Assembly (NCBI GenBank): GCA_023387585.1
Contig: JAEWHZ010000298.1
Location: 1-17,080, forward strand
Direction of reading: 5' to 3'
Length of the DNA: 17,080 nucleotides
From: Pseudomonadota bacterium
GTDB lineage: Bacteria; Pseudomonadota; Alphaproteobacteria; Rhizobiales; Devosiaceae
Shown here: piece by piece, positions 13,823-17,080 of the stretch
Numbering within the stretch: the first letter of the stretch is position 1
Layout of the letters: every line of letters begins with the position of its first letter
Program-made: the position numbers and the translations under genes
The notes under the pieces: generated by a model
What the model was told of the DNA's origin: nothing
The model's database searches: none
Seen by the model: the letters and a program-made list of their open reading frames with translations, nothing else

Positions 13823-16522
13823 CTAGCCGAGGCCGAGGCGGCGCTGCCACCAGCCGACCTTTTTCTTCTTCTCCGGTTCTTCCTCGGCCGTTTCCACCGG
13901 GGCGGCGGGCGAGGACGTCACGACGATGCCCTCGGCCGGCACCTCCTTGCGCGCGCGGCGCGGGCGGGCCGGCTCGGCGGCGGGCGCCTCCGGCTCGGGT
14001 TCCGCAACGGCCTCGGTCGCGGCGGCCACCGGCTCGGTGACCGCGACATCGGCACTCGCTGCCGCCTGCTCGGTATCGACCTTGCGCGTGCGGGTGCGCC
14101 GCTTGGGCTTTTCGGGCGCCGGCTCGGCGGCCTCGGGAGCTTCCGCGGCCGGCTCGGCGGCTTCCGCTGCGGCTTCTGCCGGTGCCGCATCGGCCTTGCG
14201 CCGGCGGGTGGTGCGGCGCTTGGGCTTTTCCTCGGCAACGGCTTCCGGGGCAGGGGCCTCTTCGGCAGCCGCGGGCGCTTCGGCAGCAACAGGCTCTTCA
14301 ACCACCGCAGGCGCTTCGGCAGGCTCCGCCGCGGCGGGCTCGGCGGTCACGGCCTCCGGCTCGACTGCTTCCACGGCCTCGACGATCTCCGAAACCGCGC
14401 CGGTATCGTCGTCGGCCACCGTGCCGTTCACCTCGGTCGCATCGCCCTCGCGCCGGTTGCGGCGGCCGCCGCGACGGCCGCGACGCCGCCGGCGGCGGGT
14501 CTCGCCATCGCCGTCCGTGCCGTCGGCCGATACGGTTTCGCCGGCCTCGTCGCCTTCGGATTCATCCGCGCTGCTGTCACCGGTCTCGGTCTCGCGTGCC
14601 ACGGCCTCGCCATTGCGCTCGCCATTGCGGCGCCGCCGGCGGCGCCGGCCACGGCGCGAGCCGCCTTCGCCATTGCCCTCGCCGCCGGCCGAAGCCTCCT
14701 CGGCCTCGGTCTCGGAATCCTCAATTTCCTCCTCGACCTCGTCGTCGATCACCGCGCTGTCGACGCGCACATGCTCGACGGGGCGCAATTCGGCCGGCGC
14801 GCGCGATTCGCCGCGCTCGATGCCGAACTGGTGCCCGATCAGCTTGGAATCGGCGGTGATGGTGATCGACAGCGCGTTCTTGGCCTCGAGCGCCACCAGC
14901 GTCTCGCGCTTGAAGTTCAGGATATAGAGCGCCACCTCCACCGGCACGCGCACATTGATCGACTGGCCCGGCTTGCGCAGCACATGGTCCTCGACATGGC
15001 GCATCGCGGCGAGCGCCAGGCTCTCCGTCGAGCGCACCAGCCCGGTGCCGTCGCAGATCGGGCATTTGTGGGTCGAGCTCTCCAGCACCCCGAAGCGGAT
15101 GCGCTGGCGGCTCATCTCCATCAGCCCGAAATGGCTGATGCGGCCGACCTGGATGCGGGCGCGGTCGTCCTTCAGGCATTCCTTGAGCTTGCGCTCCACC
15201 GCCCGGTTGGAGCGGTTTTCCATCATGTCGATGAAGTCGATGACGATCAGCCCGGCAAGGTCGCGCAGCCGCAGCTGGCGCGCCACTTCCTCGGCCGCCT
15301 CGAGATTGGTCTGCAGCGCCGTGTCCTCGATATTGTGCTCCTTGGTGGAGCGCCCCGAGTTCACGTCGATCGAGACCAGCGCCTCGGTCGGATTGATGAC
15401 CAGATAGCCGCCCGAGGGCAGGGTCACCTGCGGCGAGAACATCTGGTCGAGCTGCTGCTCGACGCCGTATTTCGAGAAGACCGGCTGGTCCTCGGCATAA
15501 GGCTTCACGTTCTTGGCGTGGGACGGCATGATCATCTTCATGAAGTCCTTGGCCTCGCGATAGGCCTCGTCCCCGGCCACGAGGACTTCGTCGATGTCCT
15601 TGTTGTAGAGGTCGCGGATGGTGCGCTTGATCAGCGAGCCTTCCTCATAGACGAGGCACGGCGCCTCGCTCTTGAGCGTCAGCGTGCGCACGTTCTCCCA
15701 CAGCCGCATCAGATATTCGAAGTCGCGCTTCACCTCGGCCTTGGTGCGGCTGGCGCCGGCCGTGCGCAGGATCACGCCCATGCCCTGCGGCACTTCGAGG
15801 TCCGAGGTGATTTCCTTCAAGCGCTTGCGGTCGGCTGCATTGGTGATCTTGCGCGAGATGCCGCCGCCGCGCGCCGTGTTCGGCATCAGCACCGAATAGC
15901 GTCCGGCGAGCGAGAGATAGGTGGTCAGCGCAGCGCCCTTGTTGCCGCGTTCCTCCTTGACCACCTGCACCAGCATCACCTGGCGGCGCTTGATCACTTC
16001 CTGGATCTTGTAGCGGCGCATCTGGTTGCGCTGGCGCCGCTCCGGCACTTCCTCGAGCGCGTCGGCGCCGCCGATCGATTCGACCGGCTCGCGGTTGACC
16101 GGCGCCTGCTCGATATTGCCGGCGCCATTGCCGTTCTCGCCATTGCCGTTCTCGTCGCCGTCGCCATTGGCCTCGGGCTCCGCCGTCTCGGCCGGCTCGT
16201 CATGATGATCGTCGTGGTGGTCGTCGGCATGGTCCGCCGCCTCGGCGCTCAGCAGCGCTTCGCGGTCGGCCACCGGGATCTGGTAATAGTCGGGGTGGAT
16301 TTCGGAAAAGGCGAGGAAACCGTGGCGGTTGCCGCCATATTCGACGAAAGCCGCCTGCAGCGAGGGTTCGACCCGCGTCACCTTGGCGAGATAGATGTTG
16401 CCGCGCAACTGCCGGCGGCTGGCACTTTCGAAATCGAACTCTTCGAGCCGGTTACCCGATGTGACGACGATCCGTGTTTCTTCCGGGTGGATGGCATCCA
16501 CCAGCATTCTTTTGGTAGCCAT
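13823..16522 (-). CDS. rne: Ribonuclease E/G family endoribonuclease
   Basis: Major endoribonuclease for mRNA decay and rRNA/tRNA processing, scaffold of the degradosome. 899 residues. The S1 domain (about 35-195) is interrupted by an acidic insert at 92-165 containing a His/Asp-rich run and Asn-Gly repeats. Catalytic Asp386 (DVNSGR) and Asp429 (IDFIDM) are present. The zinc link is THKCPICDGTG with Cys487 and Cys490. From about 590 on the protein is low-complexity: acidic, then Arg-rich patches (near 640-700), then Ala/Pro/Glu with two KPKRRT basic motifs, ending in KKKKVGWWQRRLGLG, a terminal motif like that of other alphaproteobacterial RNase E, where it may bind partners. ATG 16522 has GGAG (16532-16535) 9 nt upstream. 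Stop TAG. The long frame on the opposite strand is not a gene. Confidence 0.97.
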   Translation of the reverse strand: MATKRMLVDAIHPEETRIVVTSGNRLEEFDFESASRRQLRGNIYLAKVTRVEPSLQAAFVEYGGNRHGFLAFSEIHPDYYQIPVADREALLSAEAADHADDHHDDHHDEPAETAEPEANGDGDENGNGENGNGAGNIEQAPVNREPVESIGGADALEEVPERRQRNQMRRYKIQEVIKRRQVMLVQVVKEERGNKGAALTTYLSLAGRYSVLMPNTARGGGISRKITNAADRKRLKEITSDLEVPQGMGVILRTAGASRTKAEVKRDFEYLMRLWENVRTLTLKSEAPCLVYEEGSLIKRTIRDLYNKDIDEVLVAGDEAYREAKDFMKMIMPSHAKNVKPYAEDQPVFSKYGVEQQLDQMFSPQVTLPSGGYLVINPTEALVSIDVNSGRSTKEHNIEDTALQTNLEAAEEVARQLRLRDLAGLIVIDFIDMMENRSNRAVERKLKECLKDDRARIQVGRISHFGLMEMSRQRIRFGVLESSTHKCPICDGTGLVRSTESLALAAMRHVEDHVLRKPGQSINVRVPVEVALYILNFKRETLVALEAKNALSITITADSKLIGHQFGIERGESRAPAELRPVEHVRVDSAVIDDEVEEEIEDSETEAEEASAGGEGNGEGGSRRGRRRRRRRNGERNGEAVARETETGDSSADESEGDEAGETVSADGTDGDGETRRRRRRGRRGGRRNRREGDATEVNGTVADDDTGAVSEIVEAVEAVEPEAVTAEPAAAEPAEAPAVVEEPVAAEAPAAAEEAPAPEAVAEEKPKRRTTRRRKADAAPAEAAAEAAEPAAEAPEAAEPAPEKPKRRTRTRKVDTEQAAASADVAVTEPVAAATEAVAEPEPEAPAAEPARPRRARKEVPAEGIVVTSSPAAPVETAEEEPEKKKKVGWWQRRLGLG
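16124..16153 (-). repeat. 15-bp tandem repeat inside the rne S1 insert
   Basis: Two perfect adjacent copies of GCCATTGCCGTTCTC (plus-strand reading) encode ENGNG twice around residues 124-133. A further degenerate unit follows (GTCGCCGTCGCCATT). It is an in-frame slippage-type repeat in a surface insert. Confidence 0.75.
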
Positions 16523-16676
16523 TCAAGACAACTCCGCGCGCTCGCGCGCCGCAGGAGGGAGGGGGCGATGCCAGCCTCCGGGCCGCGGTGCCATGCGAGG
16601 CGTATTTTGGTGAGAGGGTGGCGCCCGAGGCGCCGAAAGATCCGGCCGGAAGCCCGATGCGGGACTGCATGCATTC

Positions 16677-16697
16677 GCGATTGCCTGGAGCAATCGC
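16677..16697 (-). ncRNA. Perfect stem-loop in the rne leader
   Basis: GCGATTGC (16677-16684) and GCAATCGC (16690-16697) form an 8-bp perfect stem; on the rne transcript the 5-nt loop reads TCCAG. It lies about 155 nt upstream of the start codon. It is the most regular structure in the leader and a candidate RNase E recognition element. Confidence 0.45.
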
Positions 16698-16990
16698 TTC
16701 GCCGCTGCCGCAATCTGGGGCCATTTGACCTCGTCCTGTTTGGGCCGCGCGCCGCAACGCCCGGCCGTTCGGCCGCGAGGCCGAAATTCTTGTGCGAGGC
16801 AGGTGTCGATAGAGCTTGTCGGGCCCGTTCGCAGCCTCGAGTCCGCGGCACAAGGGATGTGCCTGGAGGCGCATGGATGCCGCTCGATTGTCCGTCGAAG
16901 ACATCCCGGAGGGGATTGATTCTTCGGCCGACGGCGGCAAAATTCTGCGCCGCGCCCACCGTGGTGGCAAAGGCTTGCGCCTCAGGCTAG

Positions 16991-17019
16991 CGTTTAGGAG
17001 GGTTGCAGCCGATTGGCAA
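16991..17019 (-). promoter_or_regulatory. Possible rne promoter
   Basis: On the minus strand TTGCCA (17019-17014) and TAAACG (16996-16991) are spaced by 17 nt. The -10 is poor, so this is only a suggestion. If correct, the rne leader would be about 460 nt. Confidence 0.3.
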
Positions 17020-17080
17020 CAGGAAAGTCCGAACCGCCGTCAAATCGGCGTTTTGCCTCGCCAACACTTTGCCTTATGCC

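Larger units (their letters stand above)
16523..17080 (-). other. Gene-free region: probable long rne leader and promoter
   Basis: No credible coding sequence covers these 558 bp; the open frames here cross rne out of frame or are short and unlike any family. The region reads as a structured leader. Next to the rne ribosome binding site is a GCGCG/CGCGC stem (16536-16549). GGCGCC arms with a 3-nt loop occur at 16620-16634, and a perfect 8-bp stem at 16677-16697. RNase E genes in other bacteria have long autoregulatory leaders, so the same is inferred here. A divergent gene probably begins beyond the window end. Confidence 0.55.

Noticed and set aside
16378..16970. Minus-strand open frames crossing the rne leader into rne
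   Set aside because: They overlap the rne N-terminus out of frame and show no domain or credible start site.
13682..16990. A 1102-codon open frame on the plus strand opposite rne
   Set aside because: It is antisense to a certain RNase E gene, is full of Arg/Ala/Gly/His typical of GC-rich shadow frames, and runs through the terminator and the repeats.
17035..17054. CGCCG/CGGCG hairpin followed by TTTT, as an intrinsic terminator on the plus strand
   Set aside because: The 5-bp stem is weak, there is no plus-strand gene upstream of it, and the region is expected to hold promoters.
1..17080. CRISPR array, prophage, insertion sequence or tRNA
   Set aside because: No regularly spaced direct repeats, transposase or integrase sequences, or cloverleaf-like tRNA signatures were seen on either strand.

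Overview
The window is a GC-rich chromosomal segment from an alphaproteobacterium, most likely Hyphomicrobiales (a Devosia/Pelagibacterium-like genus is a guess). This rests on an NDUFA12-type complex I accessory protein next to a DUF2155 protein, an accB-accC-aat neighbourhood, a ~1240-residue B12-dependent ribonucleotide reductase with a C-terminal Cys motif, an RNase E with an insertion in its S1 domain and a KKVGWWQRR-like C-terminus, and GC-rich hairpin repeats of a type common in rhizobial relatives. No phage, insertion sequence, CRISPR array, tRNA or rRNA is visible.

Layout. Positions 3-3716 (minus): nrdJ. Its upstream region has a candidate promoter overlapped by two NrdR-box-like palindromes exactly 32 bp apart, plus a perfect palindrome on the -35. 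Positions 4037-5161 (minus): an MscS-type channel. Positions 5353-6167 (plus): NDUFA12 and DUF2155 genes overlapping by 4 nt. Positions 6318-6815 (plus): a GyrI-like small-molecule-binding protein, convergent with the next block.

Positions 11311 down to 6825 (minus): a very tight run aroQ - accB - accC - HEPN protein - unknown 122-aa protein - aat - aminoglycoside phosphotransferase-like kinase, with junctions from a 22-nt overlap to an 11-nt gap. A DsbA-like protein (11415-12257) lies just upstream. The housekeeping members supply shikimate (AroQ), malonyl-CoA (AccB/AccC) and N-end-rule tagging (Aat). The HEPN/unknown pair and the kinase look like accessory genes placed inside or at the end of this block and co-translated with it. 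The HEPN pair is the best candidate in the window for an undescribed two-gene system.

Positions 12405-13547 (plus): a fold-type I aminotransferase. It converges on rne (13823-16522, minus) across two hairpin repeats and a strong bidirectional terminator. From 16523 to the window end there is no credible gene. That stretch is best read as a long, hairpin-rich rne leader plus promoter region, which would suit RNase E autoregulation.
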